From: Kitasatospora sp. MAA4 | Lineage (GTDB): Bacteria; Actinomycetota; Actinomycetes; Streptomycetales; Streptomycetaceae | DNA length: 59,426 bases | Assembly (NCBI RefSeq): GCF_029893355.1 | Contig: NZ_JARZAI010000042.1 | Span: 1 to 59,426, forward strand | Reading direction: 5' to 3' | Part shown: positions 16,735-25,533 of the stretch, one piece after another | How the letters are laid out: each line of letters starts with the position of its first letter | Position numbering within the stretch: the first letter of the stretch is position 1 | Notes under the pieces: generated by a model | Told to the model about the DNA's origin: nothing | What the model saw: only the letters and a program-made list of their open reading frames with translations | Databases searched by the model: none | Translations under genes and position numbers: made by a program

Positions 16735-18225
16735 ATGAAGATCCCCCATGCCTGGCGCCGCCTCCGGCGGCCACTGCGGACCACCGCCCTCGCCCGTGCG
16801 GCCGCCGCGGCGACCATCCTCCTCGGCGCGCTGGTCACCGCCGGCACCACGGCCGGGCCGGCGCAGGCCGCCACCCAGGGGCCGTGCGACCTCTACGCCG
16901 GCGGCGGCACGCCGTGTGTGGCCGCGCACTCCACCACGCGGGCGCTGTACGGCTCCTACGACGGCCCGCTCTACCAGGTGCGGCGCGCCTCCGACGCAAC
17001 CACGGCGGACATCGGCGTGCTCGGTGCCGGCGGCTACGCCGACTCCGCCGCGCAGGACTCCTTCTGCGCGGGCACCACCTGCGTCATCACCGTCATCTAC
17101 GACCAGTCCGGTCGGCACAACAACCTCACCCAGGCCCCCGGCGGCGGGGCCGCCCCCAATGCCGACAACCTGGCCAACGCCACCGCCGCGCCGATCACCC
17201 TGGGCGGGCACCAGGCCTACGGCGTCTACGTGGCCGCCGGCACCGGCTACCGCGACGACAACACCTCGGGCATCGCCACCGGCGACCAGCCGGAGGGCAT
17301 GTACGCGGTCCTGGACGGCACGCACTTCAACGGCGGCTGCTGCTTCGACTACGGCAACGCCGAGACCAGCAACCACGACGACGGCAACGGCACCATGGAG
17401 GCCGTCTACTTCGGCGACATCAAGGTCTGGGGTTACGGCAGCGGCAGCGGACCGTGGGTGATGGCCGACCAGGAGAACGGCCTGTTCTCCGGCGTCAACG
17501 CCGGCTACAACGCCAACGACCCGAGCGTCAACGACCGGTTCCTGACCGCCATGGTCAAGGGCGAGCCCAACCAGTGGGCGATCCGCTCCGGCAACGCGCA
17601 GTCCGGCGGCCTGGCCACCGGCTACAGCGGAGCGCGCCCCAACGTCTCCGGCTACAACCCGATGCACAAGGAGGGCGCCATCATCCTCGGCATCGGGGGT
17701 GACAACAGCAACGGCTCCGCGGGCACGTTCTACGAGGGCGTGATGACCTCCGGCTACCCGTCCGACGCCACCGAGAACGCCGTCCAGGCCAACATCACCG
17801 CCGCCGGGTACGGCACCTCCAGCGGGGTCGCCAGTGGTGCGTTGCGGGCGGTGGGTGCGGGCAAGTGCCTGGACGTGCCGAACGCCTCCACCACGGCGGG
17901 CACCCAGGTGCAGATCTACGACTGCTGGGGCGGTTCGAACCAGACCTGGACGCACACCGCCTCCGACCAGCTCACCGTCTACGGCGCCAGCACCCAGCTG
18001 TGCCTGGACGCCTACGGCAGGGGCACCACCAACGGCACCAAGGTGGACGTGTGGCCCTGCAACGGCCAGACCAACCAGCAGTGGCACCTGAACGCCGACG
18101 GCAGCGTCACCGGCGTCCAGTCCGGCCTGTGCCTGGACGTCACCAACGCCTCCACCGCCGACGGCGCGCTCGCCCAACTGTGGACCTGCTCCGGCCAGAC
18201 CAACCAGCAGTGGACCCTCGGCTGA
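16735..18225 (+). CDS. Secreted GH54-type alpha-L-arabinofuranosidase with ricin-B (CBM13) lectin domain
   Basis: A 496-residue exported enzyme; ATG 16735 has AAGGAG eight bases upstream. The signal peptide spans about residues 1-43 and ends GPAQAAT. Residues 45-350 match the arabinofuranosidase B catalytic domain: GPCDLYAGGGTPCVAAHSTT, ALYGSYDGPLYQVRR, VITVIYDQSGRHNNL, GGCCFDYGNAETSNHDDGNG and HKEGAIILGIGGDNS. Residues 365-496 form a ricin-type beta-trefoil with three QxW-like repeats (NQTWTH, NQQWHL, NQQWTL). It releases L-arabinose from arabinan or arabinoxylan outside the cell, feeding the importer and AraABD. Confidence 0.9.
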   Translation: MKIPHAWRRLRRPLRTTALARAAAAATILLGALVTAGTTAGPAQAATQGPCDLYAGGGTPCVAAHSTTRALYGSYDGPLYQVRRASDATTADIGVLGAGGYADSAAQDSFCAGTTCVITVIYDQSGRHNNLTQAPGGGAAPNADNLANATAAPITLGGHQAYGVYVAAGTGYRDDNTSGIATGDQPEGMYAVLDGTHFNGGCCFDYGNAETSNHDDGNGTMEAVYFGDIKVWGYGSGSGPWVMADQENGLFSGVNAGYNANDPSVNDRFLTAMVKGEPNQWAIRSGNAQSGGLATGYSGARPNVSGYNPMHKEGAIILGIGGDNSNGSAGTFYEGVMTSGYPSDATENAVQANITAAGYGTSSGVASGALRAVGAGKCLDVPNASTTAGTQVQIYDCWGGSNQTWTHTASDQLTVYGASTQLCLDAYGRGTTNGTKVDVWPCNGQTNQQWHLNADGSVTGVQSGLCLDVTNASTADGALAQLWTCSGQTNQQWTLG

Positions 18226-18244
18226 CCTGGCTTGACAGCACCAG

Positions 18245-18277
18245 TGTGAACGTTAACAATCTAGTTGAGCGTTCACA
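18245..18277 (+). promoter_or_regulatory. Tandem LacI-type operators without an intact target gene
   Basis: TGTGAACGTTAACA (18245-18258) and GTTGAGCGTTCACA (18264-18277) are two LacI-type near-palindromes spaced 19 bp centre to centre. A TTGACA box at 18232-18237 precedes them. Downstream lies only the truncated MFS gene, so the gene they once controlled, perhaps a glycosidase of the kind now truncated at 20308, appears to have lost its 5' end. Confidence 0.6.
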
Positions 18278-18352
18278 TAAAGCTCCGCCGGCAGGCGTGG
18301 GTGCCCCCCAGCCTTCCCGCGCCCGCCGGCGGCCCACGTTCCGTTTTCTCGA

Positions 18353-18769
18353 GGCTACGGCGCCGCGCTCTACGCGCTCTGGGCACTCACCGTCGCCGCC
18401 ACCGTACTCGTCGCCCCGGGATGGCGACCGGTGTACCTGCTCGGCAGCACACTGATCATCTCGATGGCCGGACTGGTCTTCGGGCCGAGAGCCAGCGCGC
18501 TGGCGGAGGCCGCAGCGCCCCGAGCCGCCCGCGGCCGCTATCTCGCCGCCTACCAGTACGCGTTCACGGCCGCCCAGATCGCCGCCCCCGGCCTGGTCGC
18601 GCTGCTTTCGACAGCCGCGTGGCTGCCGTGGCTGGTCGTGGCCGCCGCCTCAGTAGTCGCCGCAGTCGCCCTACGACTTCTGGCGCCGCACCTCCCGCTG
18701 CACGCGGTGACCGGCCGCGAGGCGCCCGACGAGGTCGCACAGACGCAGAAGCACGCCGCGGTCGACTGA
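18353..18769 (+). pseudogene. C-terminal fragment of an MFS transporter
   Basis: An open frame of about 139 codons with no start at its left edge encodes only the last three to four transmembrane helices of a major facilitator: GYGAALYALWALTVAATVLV, PVYLLGSTLIISMAGLVFG, YLAAYQYAFTAAQIAAPGLVALL and LPWLVVAAASVVAAVALRLL. A hydrophilic tail ending AAVD follows. A full MFS protein has twelve helices, so about two thirds is missing. The cut lies roughly 75 bases after the tandem LacI operators. purB starts 32 bases after the stop, suggesting that the fragment and purB arrived or were retained together. Confidence 0.75.
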
Positions 18770-18801
18770 CCCGCACCCATGCCGTCAACGAGAGAAAGCA
18801 G

Positions 18802-20163
18802 GTGAACGGCGTGCTGAGCCCCCTCGACGGCCGTTACCGATCCATCGTCACGGAACTGGACGAACTGCTGTCGGAGGAGGCGCTGAACCGGGCGCGGCTC
18901 TCCGTCGAGGTGGAATGGCTGGTTCTCATCGCAGCCGAACAGACAGTGCGTCCCCTTCGCCCGCTCACTGCGGACGAGTGCGCCGTGCTGCGTTCGTTCG
19001 TCACCGACTTCGGAGCCGACCAGGCAGCGGAGCTGGGTGCCATCGAGCGCGCTGTCCACCACGACATCAAGGCCGTCGAGTACTACCTGAAGCGGAGGAT
19101 GAAGCAGACCTCGATGAGCGATGTCGCCGAGTTCGTCCACTTCTGCTGCACGTCGGAGGACATCAACAACCTGGCGTACGGCATCCAACTGCGCAGGGCG
19201 ATCGGTGACGTGTGGCTGCCCGCGGCGGCCGCGCTCGTCGGCCGGATCACGGAGCTCGCCGATCGGTACCGCGACCAGCCGATGCTCGGGCGGACCCACG
19301 GCCAGCCGGCCACGCCGACCACGGTCGGAAAGGAGCTGGCGGTGTTCGGCCACCGGCTGCGCAGGCAGCTGGAGCGGGTCCGCCGGCAGGAGTTCCTCGG
19401 CAAGTTCAACGGTGCCACCGGCACCTACGGAGCACACGTCGTGGCCTGCCCTGACGTCGACTGGGCGGCCGTCTGCGCGGACTTCGTCGAGTCGTTGGGC
19501 CTGACCTTCAATCCACTGACGACGCAGATCGAACCCCATGACTACATGGCCGAACTCTTCTGCGACATCGCCAGGTTCAACGGCATTGTGCACAACTTCG
19601 ACACGGACATGTGGCAGTACATCGCCCTCGGATACTTTCGCCAGCCGGTCGACGCGGGATCGGTCGGTTCGTCCACCATGCCGCACAAGGTCAATCCGAT
19701 CCGCTTCGAGAACGCCGAGGCGAACACCGAGCTGAGCAACGCCCTGCTTCGGTGCCTCGCCGAGAACCTGACCACCTCGCGGATGCAGCGTGACCTGAGC
19801 GACTCGTCGCTGCTGCGGAACATCGGAGCGGCACTCGGACACTCACTGGTGGCGATCGTGCAGAGCGACATCGGACTGTCAGGACTCGCGCTTGTGCCCG
19901 AAGCCCTCGACAGGGACCTCAGCGAGGCCTGGGAGGTCCTGGGAGAAGCGTGCCAGTCGGTCATGCGCAGGGCGGGTGTCAGCGAACCCTACGAACGGTT
20001 GAAGAGCCTCACCCGCGGGGCAGCGATCACGAAGCGCGAACTGCACGAGTTCATCAGCGCTCTGGAACTGCCGGAGCAGGACAAGTCGCTCCTCATGGCC
20101 CTGCGGCCGGCCGACTACGTCGGCCTGGCCGCCCGCCTGGTCGACGTCGTCCACAGAGGATGA
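18802..20163 (+). CDS. purB: Adenylosuccinate lyase, E. coli (class II) type
   Basis: A 453-residue fumarase/aspartase-superfamily enzyme that splits SAICAR and adenylosuccinate, releasing fumarate, in purine synthesis. It begins NGVLSPLDGRYRSIV like E. coli PurB (456 aa). The general-acid region is LGRTHGQPATPTTVGKE, and the signature loop GSSTMPHKVNPIRFEN carries the catalytic serine. TTQIEPHDYMAELF and SRMQRDLSDSSLLRN are also conserved. GTG 18802 or GTG 18811 (AGGTG upstream) may be the start. Streptomycete housekeeping PurB belongs to the other subfamily, so this is probably a second, possibly acquired or pathway-specific copy between truncated genes. Confidence 0.9.
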   Translation: MNGVLSPLDGRYRSIVTELDELLSEEALNRARLSVEVEWLVLIAAEQTVRPLRPLTADECAVLRSFVTDFGADQAAELGAIERAVHHDIKAVEYYLKRRMKQTSMSDVAEFVHFCCTSEDINNLAYGIQLRRAIGDVWLPAAAALVGRITELADRYRDQPMLGRTHGQPATPTTVGKELAVFGHRLRRQLERVRRQEFLGKFNGATGTYGAHVVACPDVDWAAVCADFVESLGLTFNPLTTQIEPHDYMAELFCDIARFNGIVHNFDTDMWQYIALGYFRQPVDAGSVGSSTMPHKVNPIRFENAEANTELSNALLRCLAENLTTSRMQRDLSDSSLLRNIGAALGHSLVAIVQSDIGLSGLALVPEALDRDLSEAWEVLGEACQSVMRRAGVSEPYERLKSLTRGAAITKRELHEFISALELPEQDKSLLMALRPADYVGLAARLVDVVHRG

Positions 20164-20165
20164 CC

Positions 20166-20300
20166 TCAGCCGGCGGTGAGGACCCGCACGTCCCACGGGC
20201 CAAGGTGCAGCTGCGTGCCCGTGGCGGCCGTGCTGCCGTCCAGGACGTCGGTCAGGTCGGTGGGGGCCAGCACGTCGGCGGGCTCCCAGCTCCAGTTGCA
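20166..20300 (-). pseudogene. C-terminal remnant of a GH42 beta-galactosidase
   Basis: On the minus strand 45 codons read NWSWEPADVLAPTDLTDVL and end with LHLGPWDVRVLTAG and a stop. This matches the last beta domain of GH42 beta-galactosidases (NWSW ... TDVL ... LGPWDVRVL). Homology begins abruptly at the asparagine near 20298. The rest of the gene, which should lie to the right, is absent: a GH31 gene fragment on the opposite strand begins within ten bases. The assignment rests on a short stretch. Confidence 0.55.
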
Positions 20301-20307
20301 CTCGAGC

Positions 20308-21445
20308 GCTGGCCCTGGTCGACTTCACCAATCCCGCCGCCAGCGCCTGGTACACCGACAAGCTGCGGCAGTTGCTGGGGCAGGGGGTGGACTGCTTCAA
20401 GACCGACTTCGGCGAGCGCATCCCCACCGAGGTCGTCTGGCACGACGGCTCCGACCCGCAGCGGATGCACAACTACTACACCCACCTCTACAACCGGGCC
20501 GTCTTCGAGCTGCTGCGCGAGGAGCGTGGTGAGGGCGAGGCGCTGCTCTTCGCCCGCTCCGCCACCGCCGGCGGCCAGCAGTACCCGGTGCACTGGGGCG
20601 GCGACTGCGAGTCGCACTTCAACGCCATGGTCGAGTCGCTGCGCGGGGGACTCTCGCTCGGCCTGTCCGGTTTCGGGTTCTGGAGCCACGACATCGGCGG
20701 CTTCGAGGGCACGCCGACGCCCGCGGTCTTCAAGCGCTGGGTGCAGTTCGGCCTGCTCTCCTCGCACAGCCGGCTGCACGGCAGCAAGTCCTACCGCGTG
20801 CCGTGGGACTACGGCGAGGAGGCCGTCGAGGTCACCCGCGAGTTCACCCTGCTCAAGCACCGCCTCGCCCCCTACCTGCAGCACGCCGCCCAGCGGGCGC
20901 ACGCCACCGGCATCCCGGTGATGCGGGCCATGGTGCTGGAGTTCCCGCAGGACCCCGCGGCCGCCGCGCTCGACCGGCAGTACCTGCTGGGCGAGGACCT
21001 GCTGGTCGCCCCGGTCTTCACCGACGACGGCACGGTCGAGTACTACGTGCCCGAGGGGACCTGGACCAACTTCCTGACCGGCGCGCAGTTCACCGGCCCG
21101 CGCTGGGTCCGGGAGCAGCACGGCTTCCACACCCTGCCGCTGCTGGCCCGCCCGGACTCCGTCATCCCGCTCGGCGCCGACGACCAGCACCCGGTCTCCG
21201 CCTGGGCCGACGGCGTCGAACTGCGGGTGCACGCCTTCGCCGACGGGGCCGAACGCAGCGTGGAGATCCCGCGCACCGACGGCCCCGGCCGGACCGCCGT
21301 CTTCCGCCTGCGCCGCGAGGGCGACCGCCTGCGGGTGAGCACCGACAGCCCGCACCCGTGGCAGCTGCGCATCGGCGGCCCGGACGGCGTGCTGCACACC
21401 CGCCCGGCGGGCACCTCGGAGGCCGACCTCCCGTACCGGTTCTGA
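20308..21445 (+). pseudogene. 5'-truncated GH31 alpha-xylosidase (YicI type)
   Basis: The open frame encodes about 378 residues matching the C-terminal half of YicI-type alpha-xylosidases, which release xylose from xyloglucan oligosaccharides. It opens inside the catalytic barrel at ALVDFTNPAASAWYTDKL. It keeps the nucleophile region DCFKTDFGERIP, the acid/base region HWGGDC, GLSGFGFWSHDIGGFEGT and LLSSHSRLHGSKSYRVPW, and the beta-sandwich tail. The N-terminal 350-400 residues (beta-sandwich plus first barrel strands) are missing and no signal or promoter precedes it, so it is a truncated gene. A strong terminator follows, and xylA and xylB lie next door. Confidence 0.85.
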
Positions 21446-21451
21446 ATTCCC

Positions 21452-21498
21452 CACACGCCGAAGGCGGGCTCCCGAGGGGACCCCGCCTTCGGCGTGTG
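21452..21498 (+). terminator. Strong hairpin terminator after the GH31 gene
   Basis: CACACGCCGAAGGCGGG (21452-21468) pairs perfectly with its complement at 21482-21498: a 17-bp stem and 13-base loop, seven bases after the stop codon of the truncated GH31 gene. Confidence 0.85.
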
Positions 21499-21512
21499 CC
21501 GCGCTCAGGTGT

Positions 21513-21550
21513 GAGTACGTGCCACTGTCCGCCGACAGTGGCACGTACTC
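21513..21550 (-). terminator. Hairpin terminator after xylA
   Basis: GAGTACGTGCCACTGTC (21513-21529) pairs perfectly with 21534-21550 around the loop CGCC, directly downstream of the xylA stop on the minus strand. With the preceding hairpin it insulates the two convergent genes. Confidence 0.8.
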
Positions 21551-21552
21551 GG

Positions 21553-22725
21553 TCAGCGGGCGCCGAGCAGGTGCTCCAGGGCGAGCTGGTCGAGCTGCTC
21601 GAAGGCCATGCCGCGGGCGGCGGCCGCGTCGACGTCGAACTCCTCGAAGGCGGTGCGGTCGGCGAGCAGGCCGGCCAGGCCGTCATCGGCGGTGCGGGCG
21701 GCGAGTTCGGGCAGGCGCGAGGCCGCCAGCGCGGCCTGGGCCTCGGGATCGGCCCGGAAGGCGCGGGAGCGCTCGGCGAGCAGCAGGTAGTTGCGCATGC
21801 AGCCGGCGGCCGAGGCCCAGACGCCGTCGGAGTCCTCGGTGCGCGGGGGCTTGAAGTCGAAGTGCTTCGGGCCGTCGTAGCCGGCCGACTCCAGCAGGTC
21901 GACCAGCCAGAAGGCCTGGCGCAGGTCGCCGGCGCCGAACCGCAGGTCCTGGTCGTACTTGATGCCCGACTGGCCGTTGAGGTCGATGTGGAAGAGCTTG
22001 CCGTGCCACAGCGCCTGGGCGATGCCGTGCGGGAAGTTCAGTCCAGCCATCTGCTCGTGGCCGACCTCCGGGTTGACGCCGACCCGCTCGGGGCGCTCCA
22101 GCTCGTTGATGAAGGCGAGCGCGTGGCCGAGGGTCGGGAGCAGGATGTCGCCGCGCGGCTCGTTGGGCTTGGGCTCGATGGCGAAGCGCAGGTCGTAGCC
22201 CTGCTGCTCGACGTACTCGCCGAGCAGGTCGAAGGCCTCCTTGAGCCGGTCGAGCGCGGTGCGCACGTCCTTCGCGGCGCCGGACTCGGCGCCCTCGCGG
22301 CCGCCCCAGGCCACGTAGACCGAGGCGCCGAGCTCGGCGGCCAGGTCGATGTTGCGGATGGTCTTGCGCAGCGCGTAGCGGCGCACGTCGCGGTCGTTGG
22401 CGGTGAACGCGCCGTCCTTGAAGACGGGGTGGGTGAACAGGTTGGTGGTGGCCATCGGCACCTTGAGGCCGGCCGTGTCCAGGGCGGCGCGGAACCGCTT
22501 GACGGTCTGCTCGCGCTCGGCCTGCGAGGCGCCGAACGGGATCAGGTCGTCATCGTGGAAGGTGACGCCGTACGCGCCGAGCCTGGCGAGCCGCTGCACG
22601 GTCTCGACCGGGTCGAGGGCCGGCCGGGTGGCGTCGCCGAACGGGTCCCGGCCCTGCCAGCCGACGGTCCACAGGCCGAAGGTGAACTTGTCGGCCGGGG
22701 TGGGGACGAGGGGGGCGCTGGTCAC
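21553..22725 (-). CDS. xylA: Xylose isomerase
   Basis: A 390-residue actinobacterial-type enzyme that isomerises D-xylose to D-xylulose using two divalent metals. KFTFGLWTVGWQGRDPFGDA opens the barrel. GVTFHDDDLIPFG carries the catalytic histidine, VYVAWGGREGAE and IEPKPNEPRGDILLPT supply metal-1 ligands, and GVNPEVGHEQMAGLNF and HIDLNGQSGIKYDQDLRFG complete the site. The GTG start (22725) follows GGAG at eight bases. It is divergent from xylB across an AT-richer operator region, as in other streptomycetes, and is probably repressed by the ROK protein encoded two genes to the right. Confidence 0.95.
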   Translation of the reverse strand: MTSAPLVPTPADKFTFGLWTVGWQGRDPFGDATRPALDPVETVQRLARLGAYGVTFHDDDLIPFGASQAEREQTVKRFRAALDTAGLKVPMATTNLFTHPVFKDGAFTANDRDVRRYALRKTIRNIDLAAELGASVYVAWGGREGAESGAAKDVRTALDRLKEAFDLLGEYVEQQGYDLRFAIEPKPNEPRGDILLPTLGHALAFINELERPERVGVNPEVGHEQMAGLNFPHGIAQALWHGKLFHIDLNGQSGIKYDQDLRFGAGDLRQAFWLVDLLESAGYDGPKHFDFKPPRTEDSDGVWASAAGCMRNYLLLAERSRAFRADPEAQAALAASRLPELAARTADDGLAGLLADRTAFEEFDVDAAAARGMAFEQLDQLALEHLLGAR

Positions 22726-22765
22726 TGCTGGCTCCGATCACTGCCTGGATATTTCCGCCCGGCAC

Positions 22766-22797
22766 TTGTTTGTCAGGGCAGAAAACAAATTAGTTTG
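22766..22797. promoter_or_regulatory. xylA/xylB divergent operator region
   Basis: Two AT-rich imperfect palindromes stand out in otherwise GC-rich DNA between xylA and xylB: TTGTTTGTC ... AACAAA across 22766-22789, and CAAATTAGTTTG at 22786-22797. ROK-type XylR repressors bind such TTTG/CAAA-bearing sites, so these are the likely XylR operators controlling both directions. Confidence 0.55.
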
Positions 22798-22835
22798 CCG
22801 AGGCGTCAGAAGGAACCCCCCAGACGGAGGAACGC

Positions 22836-24266
22836 ATGCCAGTACAGCGAGTTGTGATCGGCGTCGACAGCTCCACCCAGTCCACCAAGGCCCTCGCCGT
22901 CGATGTCGCCACCGGGGCCGTGCTCGGTCAGGGGCGCGCCGCGCACACGGTCAGCGAGGGTGCCGGTCGCGAGAGCGACCCCGAACAGTGGTGGCGGGCG
23001 TTCGGCGAGGCGGTGGCCGGGACCGGGTGGGCGGACCGCGCGGTCGCCGTGTCGGTCGCCGGCCAGCAGCACGGGCTGGTCGCCCTCGACGCGGCGGGCC
23101 GGCCGGTCCGCCCGGCCCTGCTCTGGAACGACGTCCGGTCCGCGCCCCAGGCCGCGCAGCTGCGGGACGGGTTCGGCCGGGAGGAGATCGCCCACCGCAC
23201 CGGCAGCGTCCCGAACGCCGCGTTCACCGCCGCCAAGTGGGCCTGGCTGCGCGCCAACGAGCCCGCCGCCGCCGACCGGGTCGCCGCCGTCCGGCTGCCC
23301 CACGACTTCCTGACGGAGCGCCTGACCGGCGAGCCGGCCACCGACCGCGGGGATGCCTCGGGGACCGGCTGGTGGGGCCCGGCCGGCTACGACCGGGAGA
23401 TCCTCGACCGGATCGGCCTCGACCCGGCGCTGCTGCCGCCGGTCCTCGAACCGGGCACGGCGGTCGGCTTCGTCGGCCCCGGCCTGCCGCTGCGGCGGGG
23501 GGCGCTGGTCGCCACCGGGACCGGCGACAACATGGCCGCCGCGCTCGGACTCGGCCTGGCACCCGGTCAGCCGGTGCTCAGCCTCGGCACCTCCGGCACC
23601 GTCTACGCCGTCGGCCGCAGGCGCCCCACCGACCCGAGCGGCACCGTGGCCGGCTTCGCCGACGCCCTCGGCGGCTGGCTGCCACTCGCCTGCACGCTCA
23701 ACTGCACCCTGGCCGTCGACCGCTTCGCCGCGCTCCTGGGGCGCGGCCGCGACGAGGTCGAGGAGGGCGGCACGGCGGTGGTGCTGCCCTACCTCGACGG
23801 CGAACGCACCCCCGACCTGCCGGGCGCCTCCGGCCTGGTGCACGGCCTGCGCCACGACACCACCCCTGGCCAGCTGCTCCAGGCCGCCTACGACGGCGCC
23901 GCGCACGCCCTGCTCACCGCGCTGGACGACGTGCTGGGCGCGGGGGGCGAGAGCCCCGACCAGGACGTACCGCTGCTGCTGATCGGCGGCGGCGCCCGCG
24001 GGCGGGCCTGGCAGCGGACCGTGCTGCGCCTGAGCGGTCGCGCCGTCCAGGTGCCGGCCGCCGAGGAACTGGTCGCGCTCGGTGCCGCCGCGCAGGCGGC
24101 CGCGCTGGTCACCGGGGAGCCGGCCGACGCCGTGGCCCGCCGCTGGCGGACCGCCGAGGGCCTGGTGCTGGAGCCGGTGGCGCGGGACGGCGAGGCGCTT
24201 GAGAGGATCACGGATACCCTGCGCCGGGCGGGAGCGTTGCAGGGCGCCCCGGAGCGGGACCAGTAG
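22836..24266 (+). CDS. xylB: Xylulokinase
   Basis: A 476-residue FGGY kinase making D-xylulose 5-phosphate. The N-terminus VVIGVDSSTQSTKALAVDV has the phosphate loop. VSVAGQQHGLVALDAAGRPV and ALLWNDVRSAPQA are typical of xylulokinase, the aspartate of WNDVRS-type motifs being close to the sugar. GTGDNMAAALGLG carries the catalytic aspartate, and LIGGGARGRAWQRTVL is the C-terminal adenosine site. It is co-transcribed with the ROK regulator 15 bases downstream and divergent from xylA. Product joins the pentose phosphate pathway together with xylulose 5-phosphate from AraD. Confidence 0.95.
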   Translation: MPVQRVVIGVDSSTQSTKALAVDVATGAVLGQGRAAHTVSEGAGRESDPEQWWRAFGEAVAGTGWADRAVAVSVAGQQHGLVALDAAGRPVRPALLWNDVRSAPQAAQLRDGFGREEIAHRTGSVPNAAFTAAKWAWLRANEPAAADRVAAVRLPHDFLTERLTGEPATDRGDASGTGWWGPAGYDREILDRIGLDPALLPPVLEPGTAVGFVGPGLPLRRGALVATGTGDNMAAALGLGLAPGQPVLSLGTSGTVYAVGRRRPTDPSGTVAGFADALGGWLPLACTLNCTLAVDRFAALLGRGRDEVEEGGTAVVLPYLDGERTPDLPGASGLVHGLRHDTTPGQLLQAAYDGAAHALLTALDDVLGAGGESPDQDVPLLLIGGGARGRAWQRTVLRLSGRAVQVPAAEELVALGAAAQAAALVTGEPADAVARRWRTAEGLVLEPVARDGEALERITDTLRRAGALQGAPERDQ

Positions 24267-24281
24267 GAGGGCAGGCGCGAG

Positions 24282-25499
24282 GTGGCGGTCGGCGGAGTGA
24301 GCAGGCACCCGGAGGGCGGGCCGGCCTCGCAGCAGGACATGCGCCGGCAGAACCTCGCGGTGGTGCTCGGCACGATCGCCGGGCAGGGCCCGCTCACCGG
24401 GCTCTCCCGGGCGGACGTCGCCGGCCTCACCGGGCTGACCAGGGCGGCCGTCTCCTCGCTGGTCGACGAGCTGATCGGCCGCGGCGCGCTGACCGAGGCG
24501 GAGACCGCGCCGAGCGGCCGGGTCGGTCGGCCCGGCCGGGCGCTGGCCGTGAGCGACCGGGGACCGGCGGGTCTGGGGCTGGAGGTCGGCGTCACGCACC
24601 TCGGCGCGTGCGTCGTGGACCTGCGCGGCGAGCCCCGCGTGTGGCGGCGCGTGGAGCAGGCCAACGCGGGTCGGCCGGCCGGGGAGGTGCTGGCGGAGGT
24701 CGCCGCGCTGGGCGCCGAGGCGCAGGCCGAGGCGGCCGGGCTCGGACTGCGCGTCGAGGGCCGGGTGCTGGCCGTGCCCGGGGTGGTGCCGAGCGCCGAG
24801 CCGGGCCTGGTCGAGCACGCCCCCAACCTCGGCTGGCACGCCGTCCGACCCGCCGACCACTGGCCCGACCCGGACGCCGTGCCCGAACCGGAGAACGAGG
24901 CCAACCTCGGTGCACTGGCCGAGTACTGGCAGGCCGAGCACGACGCCGAGACCTTCGTGCACGTCTCCGCCGAGGCCGGGATCGGCGCCGCCCTGATCGT
25001 CGACGGGCAGCTGTTCCGCGGCGCCCGCGGCTTCGCCGGCGAACTCGGGCACATCCCCGTCCACCCGGACGGCCTGCCCTGCCCCTGCGGTTCGCGCGGG
25101 TGCCTGGAGCAGTACGCGGGCGAGGCGGCCGTGCTGCGCGAGGCCGGGCTCGCCGGGGCGGGGGACCCGGTCGCCCTGCTGGCCGAGCGGGCGGGGGCGG
25201 GGGACCCGGCGGCGCTGCGCGCGCTGGACCGGGCGGGCCGCGCCCTGGGTCTGGCCCTCGCCTCCGCGGTGAACCTGATCGACCCGGACGCCCTCGTGCT
25301 GGGCGGCGCCTATGCCGAGCTCGCGGACTGGCTGCTGCCGGCGGTCCGCGCGGAGCTGGCCGCCCGGGTCACGGTCCGGCCCTGGCCGCCCGGAGCCCTG
25401 CGCCCCTCGGCCCTGGGGCGGCGCGGCGCGCTGCTCGGCGCGGCCCTGCTGACGACCCGTCAGCTGATCGCCGACCCGACCCGGCTGCCCCTGGCCTGA
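24282..25499 (+). CDS. xylR: ROK-family xylose-responsive repressor
   Basis: A 405-residue regulator. The N-terminal winged helix is NLAVVLGTIAGQGPLTGLSR with LTRAAVSSLVDELIGRGALTE. The ROK sugar-kinase-like domain follows: VHVSAEAGIGAALIVDG and RGARGFAGELGHIPV, then the zinc-binding motif CPCGSRGCLEQYA (cysteines and upstream histidine in GHIPVHPDGLPC). GTG 24282 is preceded by GAGG. Located after xylB, it likely represses xylA and xylB from the operators at 22766-22797 and is released by xylose. Such zinc-motif ROK proteins can be regulators or kinases; the HTH marks this one as a regulator. Confidence 0.88.
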   Translation: MAVGGVSRHPEGGPASQQDMRRQNLAVVLGTIAGQGPLTGLSRADVAGLTGLTRAAVSSLVDELIGRGALTEAETAPSGRVGRPGRALAVSDRGPAGLGLEVGVTHLGACVVDLRGEPRVWRRVEQANAGRPAGEVLAEVAALGAEAQAEAAGLGLRVEGRVLAVPGVVPSAEPGLVEHAPNLGWHAVRPADHWPDPDAVPEPENEANLGALAEYWQAEHDAETFVHVSAEAGIGAALIVDGQLFRGARGFAGELGHIPVHPDGLPCPCGSRGCLEQYAGEAAVLREAGLAGAGDPVALLAERAGAGDPAALRALDRAGRALGLALASAVNLIDPDALVLGGAYAELADWLLPAVRAELAARVTVRPWPPGALRPSALGRRGALLGAALLTTRQLIADPTRLPLA

Positions 25500-25533
25500 C
25501 CGGCCCGGGGGCGTCCCGGCCCGGCGTGCATAA

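Noticed and set aside
20295..20310. A CTCGAG restriction-site-like hexamer exactly at the GH42/GH31 junction, hinting at a cloning artefact
   Set aside because: A hexamer occurs often by chance in such DNA, and nothing else in the window looks like vector sequence; noted only as a reason to verify the junction.
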